In this document: piece by piece, positions 54,713-63,319 of the stretch | Numbering within the stretch: the first letter of the stretch is position 1 | Layout of the letters: every line of letters begins with the position of its first letter | NCBI RefSeq assembly: GCF_002156875.1 | Contig: NZ_NCSY01000014.1 | Coordinates: 62,001-126,000, forward strand | DNA from: Bacillus sp. EAC | GTDB taxonomy: Bacteria > Bacillota > Bacilli > Bacillales > Bacillaceae_G | Direction: 5' to 3' | DNA: 64,000 bases | Notes under the pieces: model-generated | The model's database searches: none | Told to the model about the DNA's origin: nothing | The model's input: the letters and a program-made list of their open reading frames with translations, nothing else | Position numbers and translations under genes: made by a program

Positions 54713-56008
54713 GTGAAAAACTTGAGGGTTTCTACTACTCTATTTTCATCGGTTCAATGGTTATTTTTTATTTTTGCAAATACAATTGTCGTACCTATTT
54801 CAATAGGAGCGGCTTTTAATCTTCCGTCAGATGTGGTTGAAATGACGATTAGAAGTTCACTAATCTTCACTGGAATAGCATCTGTGTTACAAGGTTGGAT
54901 TGGACACAAATACCCTGTAATGGAGGGACACTCTGGTTTACTTTGGGGGGTTATGTTGAACTTAGGTTTATCAGCGTCCTCTTTTGGTCTAAGCTTTGCT
55001 GAAATTGGAGGAGGAATGGCAACAGGATTTATTGCAGCTGGGATTGTAACGATCTTATTGTCAGCATTTAATTTGATTTCGTTTCTTCAGAAAATCTTTA
55101 CTCCAATGGTAATGACAGTCTATTTGTTTTTACTGTCATTTCAGCTGATTTTTGTCTTTTTTAAAGGTATGCTGGGGATTACTGAAAAGGGTGAAATAAG
55201 TATACCAATTAGTATACTTTCACTATGTATTGTTTTGTTTGTGAGTATATTGAAGCTTAAAGGAACTCGTATTATTAGCAATTTTTCGATTTTAATTGGA
55301 ATTGTCGTAGGATGGTTTTTTTATTCGTTATTATTTGGTGGAGATATGAAAGAGGTAGGCTCAGCGGCTGCTAATTTTTCGTTCTTCCCATTAGGAGCAC
55401 CCAATTTAGAAATTGGTATTATCGCGATCTCGTTTTTCGCTGGAATCATGAACTTAAGTAATACTTTTGCTTCAATAAAAGCTGCATCTGATTTGTTAAA
55501 AGAAGTAGATCAACCAAAACAGTATCGCTATTCATTATTTATAACAGGTAGTTTCACAATCATTGCTTCTTTATTCGGTATTGTTCCTTATACACCGTTT
55601 ACTTCATCACTGGGATTTCTTCAAAGTACCCAGATTTATGAACGTAAACCGTTTATATATGGAGGTGCTTTATTAACTGTTATTGGATTACTTCCACCAT
55701 TTATTGCGTTCTTGGCAAATATGCCAATTACAGTTGGAAATGCAGTTTTATTCGTTGCGTATCTTCAATTATTTGGAACAGCTTTTAATAGTACAAAGGG
55801 GCAAGTATTTACATCAGATACGATATTTAGACTAGCAGCACCAGTGTTGTTAGGTGTAAGTTTAATGAATATTTCACCTGGTACATTTGGAAATCTTCCA
55901 ATGTTTTTACAACCATTTTTAACGAATGGTTTAATTATGGGAGTCATTATTTCAATTTTATTAGAAAAAGCAGTGAACTGGAAACAGTATGAGCAATTAA
56001 AAGTTTAA
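54713..56008 (+). CDS. NCS2-type nucleobase (xanthine/uracil) permease family protein
   Basis: 431 residues, about 12-14 helices. It has FIFANTIVVPISIGAAF near the N-terminus and GHSGLLWGVMLNLG. A later segment (FAGIMNLSNTFASIKAASDLL) and FGIVPYTPFTSSLGFLQSTQIYERKPF resemble the xanthine/uracil permease family (NCS2) but are clearly divergent. The substrate is probably a nucleobase-like compound, which fits the nearby cytosine-deaminase-like enzymes. GTG 54713 follows AAGGAGGGGGAAACT. 20 bp after the DMT gene, so co-transcribed. Confidence 0.75.
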   Translation: MKNLRVSTTLFSSVQWLFFIFANTIVVPISIGAAFNLPSDVVEMTIRSSLIFTGIASVLQGWIGHKYPVMEGHSGLLWGVMLNLGLSASSFGLSFAEIGGGMATGFIAAGIVTILLSAFNLISFLQKIFTPMVMTVYLFLLSFQLIFVFFKGMLGITEKGEISIPISILSLCIVLFVSILKLKGTRIISNFSILIGIVVGWFFYSLLFGGDMKEVGSAAANFSFFPLGAPNLEIGIIAISFFAGIMNLSNTFASIKAASDLLKEVDQPKQYRYSLFITGSFTIIASLFGIVPYTPFTSSLGFLQSTQIYERKPFIYGGALLTVIGLLPPFIAFLANMPITVGNAVLFVAYLQLFGTAFNSTKGQVFTSDTIFRLAAPVLLGVSLMNISPGTFGNLPMFLQPFLTNGLIMGVIISILLEKAVNWKQYEQLKV

Positions 56009-56016
56009 ATCCAAAA

Positions 56017-56053
56017 AGTAGTCCTATCAAAAAGATAGGCTTCTTTTTTTTTG
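56017..56053 (+). terminator. Terminator after the NCS2-type permease gene
   Basis: AGTAGTCCTATC/GATAGGCTTCT with a 5-nt loop and a long T run. Marks the right end of the uptake/amidohydrolase region. Confidence 0.88.
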
Positions 56054-56158
56054 TAAAGGTACATAAACTGAAGTGATTGCCTTGAGTGCTGATAAAGAGG
56101 ATTATCGTAAGAAAGTGAAGAATTTTTATTAACTAGCGATAATGGAAGGGTGAAATCT

Positions 56159-56695
56159 TTGTCTGTAAAAAAAGAACAGAAAGCTACAATTCGAACAGTA
56201 CGTATGGAAGATGCTATAGCATTATTAGAAATTCAGCGTGAAGTTGTCGAAGAAGGTGATTTTTTTATTTCAGTTTCGGAAGAATTCAAGAAAACGCTTG
56301 AACAACAAAGCGAATGGATTAAAAACATACTAGGAAATGAAAGAGAAACATTGTTTGTTGCCGAATTGGACGGTAAAATTGTTGGGTGGATTGTCTTCAC
56401 AACACAAGATCGTAAACGACTATCACATACTGGTTCGATGGGAATTATGATAAAAAAAGAGAAGAGAAATCTGGGAATCGGAAAGTTATTGTTAGAAGAG
56501 CTATTGTCTTGGGCAGAGCTAAATCCACTTATTGAAAAAGTATCCTTAGGAGTGTTTTCGACAAATCAAAAAGCAATCGCTTTATACAAAAGTATGGGAT
56601 TTGTTGAGGAAGGTCGTAAAATTAAAGGGTTTAAATTTAGCGACAATGAATATGTTGATGATATTCTAATGTATAAACTCGTTGCAGACTGTTGA
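56159..56695 (+). CDS. GNAT-family N-acetyltransferase
   Basis: 178 residues. GNAT fold with GSMGIMIKKEKRNLGIGKLLLEELL (acetyl-CoA loop R/QxxGxG) and a C-terminal SLGVFSTNQKAIALYKSMGFVEEGRKIKGFK. Acceptor unknown. I place the start at TTG 56159, with GGAAGGGTG ahead of it at good spacing; an in-frame GTG at 56150 lies inside that site. The last codons (GCA GAC TGT TGA) lie within the MITE-like element that starts at 56683, so the C-terminus may have been altered by its insertion. Confidence 0.85.
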   Translation: MSVKKEQKATIRTVRMEDAIALLEIQREVVEEGDFFISVSEEFKKTLEQQSEWIKNILGNERETLFVAELDGKIVGWIVFTTQDRKRLSHTGSMGIMIKKEKRNLGIGKLLLEELLSWAELNPLIEKVSLGVFSTNQKAIALYKSMGFVEEGRKIKGFKFSDNEYVDDILMYKLVADC

Positions 56696-56812
56696 CAAAC
56701 GCTCGCATTCTTCGTTACTTCGCCTTCTTGCGGTGCTCATTTCCGACAATGGTAACTCCGCTCCTCATCAGGCTTTGCGCCTCGAAAGACAAGCATTTTC
56801 AATCAGTCTGCA
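56683..56812. repeat. MITE-like element with 9-bp inverted ends
   Basis: 130 bp bounded by TGCAGACTG and CAGTCTGCA. Internal landmarks are GACAAACGCTCGCATTC, GCCTTCTTGCGGTGCTC and GGTAACTCCGCTCCTCATCAGG. GC-rich relative to its surroundings and resembling intergenic repeats I know from other Bacillus genomes. It overlaps the last codons and the stop of the GNAT gene. Confidence 0.75.
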
Positions 56813-56842
56813 TCTGTTGTTTTTGACTTTTTCAACACACTG

Positions 56843-56868
56843 AAAGGACCTAATGAAGGTCCTTTTTC
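56843..56868 (+). terminator. Terminator between the GNAT and UvrC-like genes
   Basis: Perfect stem AAAGGACCT/AGGTCCTTT with a 5-nt loop, then TTC. Lies between convergent genes; the T run favours the plus strand. Confidence 0.8.
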
Positions 56869-56882
56869 ACTTTGTAAATTAA

Positions 56883-57941
56883 TTAGTTTAAGGAGTTCAG
56901 AAAATTAAACAATTCCCTATCTAGTTTTTTAGTGCCAGATGCGTTCAGCCAATCAGATGGTATAAGCAGGGAGTTGCAATTTGTACTATTTAAATAACTA
57001 TAAATGATTTGAGCTTCATCTATTTCATCTTGGCTTACATCGTATGTCGAATTCATTATTATTTTACTAAAATTAGATAAGATAATGGATTTAAACACTT
57101 CACATAATTGTTCAATCGATTGATTTTGAAAATGATATTTTCCAGTAAAAAGTACTTGAGTTCGGTTGATTAAAAATAGCTTAATCATGCCTTCATCATC
57201 TAATTTCTCAACGATAAGGATATTATGATTTTCTTCAGTAAATTCAATGACTTTCTCTTTATTTAGTAGTGATTTCACTGCCTCAATCCAATCACGATAT
57301 TTAGCTGCAGCTTCAAAATCAAATTCCTCTGAAGCTGAATACATCATTTTTTCCATTTCTTCTAAAAGGCTCGTGTCAGTCCGATGTAAGAATCGATTCA
57401 TTTTATCAATAATGGCATTGTATTCATCGACAGCTGGTCCACCTAAACATAACCCATTACACAATCCTAAAGAGTAATTTAAACAAGCACTATTCTTTAC
57501 AGTTGAGTGAGCACAATTAATTTTAAAACAATCTTTCATTCCATTAATTGCTCTTTCAACTATTCCTCTACTTGTAAAAGGACCAAAAATTAAATTGTGT
57601 TCATTTTCAGAAGGTTGATAGCTGATCTCAAAGGAACGTATTTTCTTATCCATGTTAATAACTAAGTAAACAAACGACATTGGGCTTTTCATCATGCGAT
57701 TATAATGTGGTTTGATTTCTTTAATCAAATGACATTCAAGCATAAAAGCATCAAATTCGGTATCCGTTAGAATGGTATCAAAATCTTTTAAATGAGTAAC
57801 TAGCTTCTTTACTTTTGGAGAATGATTACTAGAATCTCGGAAGTAAGATTGAACTCGTTTCTTCAAACTTTTTGCTTTTCCTACATAAAGAATATGACCT
57901 TTAGAATCTTTCATTAAATAAACACCAGGAGTCTGTGGCAA
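56883..57941 (-). CDS. Short UvrC paralog (Cho-like GIY-YIG endonuclease)
   Basis: About 352 residues from the TTG at 57941. GIY-YIG nuclease domain (TPGVYLMKD...HILYVGKAKSLKKRVQSYF, metal Glu in FMLECHLIKEIKPHYN), a Cys cluster (CFKINCAHS...CLNYSLGLCNGLCLGG), and a UVR motif (SEEFDFEAAAKYRDWIEAVKSLL). A remnant of the middle follows, but the RNase H-like endonuclease and helix-hairpin-helix of full UvrC (about 590 residues) are missing. E. coli Cho has a similar short form and cuts 3' of a lesion. The 5' end is odd: the frame continues upstream without a normal start, and an ATG with AAAAGGA sits out of frame. Confidence 0.78.
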   Translation of the reverse strand: MPQTPGVYLMKDSKGHILYVGKAKSLKKRVQSYFRDSSNHSPKVKKLVTHLKDFDTILTDTEFDAFMLECHLIKEIKPHYNRMMKSPMSFVYLVINMDKKIRSFEISYQPSENEHNLIFGPFTSRGIVERAINGMKDCFKINCAHSTVKNSACLNYSLGLCNGLCLGGPAVDEYNAIIDKMNRFLHRTDTSLLEEMEKMMYSASEEFDFEAAAKYRDWIEAVKSLLNKEKVIEFTEENHNILIVEKLDDEGMIKLFLINRTQVLFTGKYHFQNQSIEQLCEVFKSIILSNFSKIIMNSTYDVSQDEIDEAQIIYSYLNSTNCNSLLIPSDWLNASGTKKLDRELFNFLNSLN

Positions 57942-58174
57942 GTTTTGTACTTTATCTTGTAACTCGATTTGGATTCATTCCTTTTCTAGATAGTATATGT
58001 CTCATTTTATCATGAGAGGGTTAATAATTGTCGACTCACTTGTGTGAAAAATAGGTATATGTATCTTTTGAAAAAATAATGTAAATAAGCTTAAATACAA
58101 GCATAAAAGAGAGACTGCTAGCGTAAAAATTGACTACAGAGTATATCTGTAAAAATAGGAGAGAAGTGATTTAG

Positions 58175-58510
58175 GTGAAAACGATTTATACGACATCTTC
58201 TTTCTTCAATTGGGTTATAGCTTGTCTAGTAAATTTTGTAATAATTTTTACTTGCATCAAGTTTGCTCATAAAGTGGAATGGCATTATTTAGATATGGCT
58301 TTTTTTGCATATGTCGTCATCCTGTTATTCTATTTTATTTGCTTAAAAAAAGATGAAGGCTTTCCTGCTTTATTTCGTCAATTTGTTTTACGAAAAAAAA
58401 GTGTGTTGCTTCACGTGTCCTCATATGAAGTAACAATTGTTCTCATAGCTGCTGTTCATATAGTAAGAGCAATTATTTTATATAGAGAAGCATTTATATC
58501 CTTATTTTAA
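58175..58510 (+). CDS. Hypothetical membrane protein
   Basis: 111 residues from a GTG start with TAGGAGAGAAGTGATTTAG. Three hydrophobic segments (FFNWVIACLVNFVIIFTCIKF, LDMAFFAYVVILLFYFICL and VTIVLIAAVHIVRAIILY) are separated by a basic loop (RQFVLRKK). No family recognised. 82 bp ahead of the orphan ATPase gene in the same orientation; a link is possible but untested. A candidate promoter TATAAT at 58570 suggests the ATPase gene has its own start. Confidence 0.6.
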   Translation: MKTIYTTSSFFNWVIACLVNFVIIFTCIKFAHKVEWHYLDMAFFAYVVILLFYFICLKKDEGFPALFRQFVLRKKSVLLHVSSYEVTIVLIAAVHIVRAIILYREAFISLF

Positions 58511-58592
58511 TGATGACAGCAGATTATTCTGTTGTTTTTTTATGTCTAGGTCTTTAACTTTCGATATAGTATAATCTCCTTGGGTGATCTAA

Positions 58593-59321
58593 ATGTTTTT
58601 AAAGAGAATAACACTTTTACGTGAACAGATTCCATCTATTACAGACTATCCATTTTCAATTCCTTCACTCAATCATCTAGATGAAATTAGTTTGGAGAAT
58701 AGGGTAACCTTTTTTGTAGGGGAGAATGGGTCTGGTAAATCAACATTAATGGAAGCAATTGCTGATAAATGCGATTTCAATACAGCGGGTGGGGGACGAA
58801 ATAATATTTATGATGTGCATGCATCAGAATCAGTGTTAGGTAATTATTTAAGACTTTCTTGGTTACCTAAAACTACAAATGGCTTTTTCTTACGAGCAGA
58901 ATCATTTTATCATTTTGCAACATACATTGATGAAATCGATGATCCAGCTAAATATGAAAGCTATGGTGGGCAATCACTTCATAAACAATCCCATGGAGAA
59001 TCCTTTTTATCCTTATTTTTAAATCGATTTAATGGAAATGCACTCTATTTACTTGATGAGCCTGAAGCTGCACTTTCACCTGCTAGACAATTAGCCTTTT
59101 TGAAAATCATTCATGATTTATCTGAGGAAGAAAATTCGCAGTTTATCATTGCTACTCATTCGCCAATTTTACTCGGTTATCCAAATGCAGATATATTAAG
59201 CTTTGATAACGGAAAAATTAATCGAATAGACTATGAAGATACAGACCACTATCAAATCACAAAATATTTTCTACAGCATAGAGAGAAGTTTTTGAAAGAT
59301 TTGTTGGAGGATGAAGATTGA
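58593..59321 (+). CDS. Orphan ABC-type / AAA ATPase
   Basis: 242 residues. Walker A VGENGSGKST (about residues 43-52), an ABC-like signature HGESFLSLF, Walker B ALYLLDEPEAALSP and a His switch in FIIATHSPILL. This layout is typical of small cytosolic ABC/SMC-related AAA ATPases of unknown role, not of transporter subunits; no permease is adjacent. ATG 58593 follows TTGGGTGATCTAA, with TATAAT at 58570. Some such ATPases act with a nuclease in defence, but no nuclease partner is seen here. Confidence 0.75.
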   Translation: MFLKRITLLREQIPSITDYPFSIPSLNHLDEISLENRVTFFVGENGSGKSTLMEAIADKCDFNTAGGGRNNIYDVHASESVLGNYLRLSWLPKTTNGFFLRAESFYHFATYIDEIDDPAKYESYGGQSLHKQSHGESFLSLFLNRFNGNALYLLDEPEAALSPARQLAFLKIIHDLSEEENSQFIIATHSPILLGYPNADILSFDNGKINRIDYEDTDHYQITKYFLQHREKFLKDLLEDED

Positions 59322-59425
59322 AATTTAAAACAAATTAAATAGAAAACAAAAATACAGGATATTGTTTTCTTAGTGACAGTATTTCTTTCGCAGTTCGTGA
59401 ACAACCCTACATGAAACAAGCGAAA

Positions 59426-59458
59426 AACCCCTTCAGCATTTAATTTGAAGGGGCTTTT
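59426..59458 (+). terminator. Terminator between the ATPase and amino acid permease genes
   Basis: Perfect stem CCCCTTCA/TGAAGGGG with a 10-nt loop, preceded by AAAAA and followed by CTTTTC, so usable from both sides of these convergent genes. Confidence 0.85.
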
Positions 59459-59505
59459 CAAAATGATCATATTTATAAATATTAATCTATTAAGAGTTTG
59501 TGATC

Positions 59506-60843
59506 TTAGCTTGCTTTATACTTTTGTTCACTTTTAAAGTTTGATTTAAGTTTCCAATATACCGGTAAACCAATAATTGCAATTCCAATAGAAACGAGTG
59601 CATCAAACGGTGAGTTCATCAAAGTACTAACAATTATGTAAAGAGTACCTACAATTGCGATAATAGGCGTTATTGGATATAACGGAACTTTATACAGAAG
59701 CTTTTCACTTGTTTCTTTTTTTCGAAGTAAGAATACAGCATTAAAAGCTAAGCCATAAAATAGAAATACTGCGAAAATTGCCATATCAGAAAGTCTGTCA
59801 GGGTTCCAAAATACCATCATTGCTAATGCGATACTGATTTGAAAAATTGTGGAAGCTACTGGCGTTTTAAATTTAGGATGTATGCTAGAAAGAACTTTCG
59901 AGCCTGGAAGAAAGCCTCTTTCAGCCATCGCAAAAGTAATTCTTGGGAATGTAAGAATCTTTCCATTTAAACAACCGAAGATCGACACTAAAATACCAAC
60001 TGCTAAAAGTTTTCCGCCGAATTCACCAAACAATGAAGATGCTGCTGATGAAGCGGCATTAGGACCCAATTCAACGATTTGTTTTGCAGATAATACATGA
60101 AGCATTGCAATATTTACGGATAAATAAGCTAAAATAACAATTAAAATTCCAGAGATAATAGCTCTTGGAAGTGTTTTTGAAGGGTTTTTCATTTCCCCTG
60201 CCATAAACCCTACATTCATCCAGCCGTCATAAGCCCATAGAGTTGCTAAAACTGCTGCTCCCATACTTAATGAAGCTTGGGTACTACCACTTTCGGCATT
60301 AAAAACTGAAACGTCCCCCTGAAAAATACCAAAAACTGCAATAAGAATAATAGGGATTAATTTTCCAATAGTCGATAATGTTTGAATGAATCCGCCGAAA
60401 TGTGTTCCTAATAGATTCAAAGTACCAAGTAAAATAATCGTTAGGATTCCAATTGTAATTCTACTACTCTCTGAAAACCCAAAAAAATCAGCCATCAATG
60501 AACCAAAATACAATCCAAGGGCACCCATAACAGCAGGGCCGTAAATAAGTGTTTGTACCCATCCACATAAAAATCCCCACATCGGGCCATAAACTTCTTC
60601 GATATAGGCGTATAATCCACCTGTTTTTGGAATTTTTACACTGACTTCAGCAATTGTTAAACCACTTGCTAGTGTGATAATCCCGCCAATGATCCAGGCT
60701 AATAGAGCCATCGTGGAATTAGATGTAGAAGACAGTACGATTCCAGGTTTCATAAAAATCCCTGAACCAATTACAGTCCCTATAACCAAAGATGTTGAAA
60801 CGAAAAGGCCAATATTCTTCTTTAAATTTACTTCTTTTTCCAT
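59506..60843 (-). CDS. APC-family amino acid permease
   Basis: 445 residues with 12 membrane helices. It has the APC signature VIGTVIGSGIFMKPG in helix 1, GGLYAYIEEVYGPMWGFLCGWVQTL and LWAYDGWMNVGFMAGEMKNPSKTLPRAI. This last segment is close to the LAT-like exchangers (SteT/YkbA type) of Bacillus. Probably an amino acid exchanger; the substrate cannot be told. ATG 60843 is preceded on the minus strand by AAAGTAGGTGAGCTAAA. Monocistronic. Confidence 0.88.
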   Translation of the reverse strand: MEKEVNLKKNIGLFVSTSLVIGTVIGSGIFMKPGIVLSSTSNSTMALLAWIIGGIITLASGLTIAEVSVKIPKTGGLYAYIEEVYGPMWGFLCGWVQTLIYGPAVMGALGLYFGSLMADFFGFSESSRITIGILTIILLGTLNLLGTHFGGFIQTLSTIGKLIPIILIAVFGIFQGDVSVFNAESGSTQASLSMGAAVLATLWAYDGWMNVGFMAGEMKNPSKTLPRAIISGILIVILAYLSVNIAMLHVLSAKQIVELGPNAASSAASSLFGEFGGKLLAVGILVSIFGCLNGKILTFPRITFAMAERGFLPGSKVLSSIHPKFKTPVASTIFQISIALAMMVFWNPDRLSDMAIFAVFLFYGLAFNAVFLLRKKETSEKLLYKVPLYPITPIIAIVGTLYIIVSTLMNSPFDALVSIGIAIIGLPVYWKLKSNFKSEQKYKAS

Positions 60844-60969
60844 TTTAGCTCACCTACTTTTCATGATGTATTTTTAAAATTAAAAATAGTATAGCATATT
60901 AATTTTTCTGTAATAATTTTTTAAATATTTTTAATTATCGAACTTGTTTGTGCGCATTATTTATATATC

Positions 60970-61042
60970 CAGACTGCCAAGGGAGTAGCTAGTCACTGAG
61001 CGACAGCCCTACAGAAGACGAGCATCTTGGAGGGGAAATCAA
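60970..61042 (+). repeat. Dispersed intergenic repeat, copy 4 (decayed)
   Basis: Only the right half is recognisable: CTACAGAAGACGAGCATCTTGGAGGGGAAATCA, then CTCCTTAAATAGCAACA as after copy 3. It lies in the 366-bp gap between the amino acid permease and isp genes; the rest of the gap is AT-rich with a TATAAT near 61151 that may serve isp. Confidence 0.6.
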
Positions 61043-61209
61043 AAAAAACTCCTTAAATAGCAACATAGGAATGAAAACAGACAAAATTTAAATCTTAAAA
61101 ATCATTAATATAAAAAATTTAAAAAGGAAAATTTTGATAGACGTTGAATATAATCATAAACCTCATAGATTTATCCTACGTATAAATCCCAAAAAAGGAG
61201 AGGATAAGC

Positions 61210-62154
61210 ATGTCCAAGTTTAGGTTAATTCCTTATAAGTTGGAAGAAGTTAAGGGGCGTACAAAAGAAGTTCCTGTTGGAGTCCGTTTAATTGAAGCTG
61301 TATCTATCTGGGAAAAAGGGTATCAAGGGGAAGATGTGGTTGTTGCAGTTATTGACACTGGCTGTCAAACAGACCACTCCGATTTACAAGATCGAGTTAT
61401 TGGGGGATATAACTTTACAGATGACTATGGAGGAGATCCCAACGTATTCTTAGATAATAATGGTCATGGAACACATGTCTGTGGTACGATTGCTGCCAGT
61501 AAAGATGGACATGGTGTAGTAGGTGTAGCCCCTAAAGCGAAACTATTAGTTCTGAAAGTATTGTCTGGAGCAGGGGAAGGAACCGTCGATTCAATTAGGC
61601 AGGCCATTGAATATGCTACTACTTGGAGAGGGTGTAATGGAGAAACTGTTCGAGTGATATCTATGTCACTAGGAGGTCCAGAAGACGACCCAGATTTGCA
61701 TAAAGCAATTCAAAAAGCAGTAGATCGAAATATTATGGTTGTATGTGCAGCTGGAAATGAAGGAGACGGTGACGGAGAAACTAGTGAATATAGCTATCCT
61801 GGTGCTTATCAGGAAGTTGTAGAGGTAGGCTCTGTCAATCTGCGAAAACATCTATCTAGTTTTAGCAATACAAATGATGAAATTGATTTGTTAGCACCTG
61901 GAGAAAAAATTCTTTCTACTTATCCTACAAATCAATATGCTGTCCTTTCCGGTACATCAATGGCAACACCACATGTATCAGGAGCAATTGCCTTATTAAT
62001 TCAACAATATGAAACTGAGAATAATCAACCAATTACTGAGCCGGAGTTATTCGAATTGTTAATTAAGCATACTGTTTCGCTAGGATACAGCAGACTTGAA
62101 GAAGGAAATGGACTATTGAAACTTGGTGTTAAAGTTCCTGCTAATCTAAAATGA
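61210..62154 (+). CDS. isp: Intracellular subtilisin-like serine protease
   Basis: 314-residue S8 protease with catalytic triad D49 (AVIDTG), H86 (NGHGTHV) and S250 (SGTSMATPH). There is no signal peptide. The N-terminal RLIPYKLEE extension matches the short inhibitory LIPY-type propeptide of intracellular subtilisins (IspA of B. subtilis), and AAGNEGDGD supplies the oxyanion-hole Asn. Major cytosolic protease of stationary phase in relatives. ATG 61210 follows AAAGGAGAGGATAAGC. Monocistronic. Confidence 0.93.
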   Translation: MSKFRLIPYKLEEVKGRTKEVPVGVRLIEAVSIWEKGYQGEDVVVAVIDTGCQTDHSDLQDRVIGGYNFTDDYGGDPNVFLDNNGHGTHVCGTIAASKDGHGVVGVAPKAKLLVLKVLSGAGEGTVDSIRQAIEYATTWRGCNGETVRVISMSLGGPEDDPDLHKAIQKAVDRNIMVVCAAGNEGDGDGETSEYSYPGAYQEVVEVGSVNLRKHLSSFSNTNDEIDLLAPGEKILSTYPTNQYAVLSGTSMATPHVSGAIALLIQQYETENNQPITEPELFELLIKHTVSLGYSRLEEGNGLLKLGVKVPANLK

Positions 62155-62178
62155 AAAAGTAATATATAAATTGGAAGA

Positions 62179-62210
62179 AGTCCCGATCATTAAAGTCGGG
62201 ACTCTTTTTT
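62179..62210 (+). terminator. Terminator after isp
   Basis: Perfect stem AGTCCCGA/TCGGGACT with a 9-nt loop and TTTTTT. Stands between convergent genes. Confidence 0.9.
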
Positions 62211-62216
62211 ATACAC

Positions 62217-62834
62217 TTACTTTGCAATCATACTATCTAAGTAGGCCTTTATGGCTTCAATATTCCCGGATACTTTTTCTTCTCTCAATTCGTCTTTTCT
62301 CAATTTATCTATTGATTGCTCTAAGATTGACTGCGCCTCTGACTCCGGAATTACTACTACTCCATCAGCATCTCCCACTATGATATCCCCAGGATTGACT
62401 GCAGTACCACCACAAGAAATTGGAATATTAATTTCACCTATTCCAAATTTCCCACTAGCTGCTACAGAAGTTCCTCTAGAGAAAACAGGGAAGTTTAATT
62501 TTTTGACTCCAATAATATCACGAATTACACCGTCTACCACGATTGCGCTTACACCAAGTGTTTGAGCCATACCTACGACAAAGTCTCCAGCAATTGCTCG
62601 ATATTGATCCTCTTTTGCGTCAATAACGATTACATCTCCGGGTTTTGCTACTCTAATAGCTTTTAATACTGCTAGGTTGTCCCCGACTGGAATCTTTACA
62701 GTTAATGCTCTTCCGGCAAACTTATATTCTTCCTTTAAAGGCGTAATTGCTGAATGCATATTATTTAGTCCGTTCATTACATCTGATATACAGGTTGTTG
62801 GGATGTTTGAAAATTGTTTGATGATAGATTCCAT
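62217..62834 (-). CDS. RraA-family protein (HMG/CHA aldolase-like)
   Basis: 205 residues with the RraA fold: TTCISDVMNGLNNM, GDVIVIDAKEDQYRAIAGDFVVGMAQTLG, VVDGVIRDI (the Arg-Asp pair that binds substrate and metal in the aldolases) and GDIIVGDADGVVVIP. Members are 4-hydroxy-4-methyl-2-oxoglutarate aldolases or oxaloacetate decarboxylases, or bind RNase E (absent from most Firmicutes), so an enzyme is likelier here. No pathway neighbours. The ATG follows AAAAGGAGATAAACTTT on the minus strand. Confidence 0.82.
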   Translation of the reverse strand: MESIIKQFSNIPTTCISDVMNGLNNMHSAITPLKEEYKFAGRALTVKIPVGDNLAVLKAIRVAKPGDVIVIDAKEDQYRAIAGDFVVGMAQTLGVSAIVVDGVIRDIIGVKKLNFPVFSRGTSVAASGKFGIGEINIPISCGGTAVNPGDIIVGDADGVVVIPESEAQSILEQSIDKLRKDELREEKVSGNIEAIKAYLDSMIAK

Positions 62835-62905
62835 AAAGTTTATCTCCTTTTAGTTGATTCATTTAGGCTGTTTTCTTATTTATTGTTGCTATTTGAGAGT
62901 GTGCT

Positions 62906-63100
62906 AGTTGATTTCCACTTCAGGATGCTCCCTTTTTAGTGGGGCGTGAGTTGAGCCTCCTTGAGCCCACACGATGTGGGTCATGCATGCGTTACGACAG
63001 GACGTCATGGTTTTAGCATGCCTACCTTTTTGACGCCTGCTAAGGTCTCATCCTCCCGCTAGTCCCACAGGAGTCTCGCATATCCGTTCCAATCAACTTC
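62906..63100 (-). repeat. Dispersed intergenic repeat, copy 5 (long form, inverted)
   Basis: About 195 bp with AGTTGATT/AATCAACT ends, inverted relative to copy 1 and very similar to copy 2. The internal block at about 62965-63034 holds CCCACACGATGTGGG, ATGCATGCGTTACGACAGG and TTAGCATGCC. It takes up much of the 485-bp gap between the RraA-type gene and the appendage-like gene; the remainder is AT-rich with a terminator. Confidence 0.87.
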
Positions 63101-63261
63101 TGTCTATAAAGTTACAAAAAACTTGCTTAAAAGCAACAATCTCTTAGAAAAGAGACTTCATATAAGAAAATTATATAGTTAATTGGGTTAAATGAGTCAT
63201 TTAAAAAAGTTATCGGACATCATAATAAAATATTATTGAGAGATCTTCTCTGTATCAGCAA

Positions 63262-63295
63262 TAAAAAAAGGACTTTCAATTGAAATTCCTTTTAA
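63262..63295 (-). terminator. Terminator after the appendage-like gene
   Basis: AAAAGGA...TTTCAATTGAAA...TCCTTTT hairpin; on the minus strand followed by TTTTATTG. Confidence 0.8.
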
Positions 63296-63319
63296 TATTT
63301 ATAGAATGAACTAGACGAA

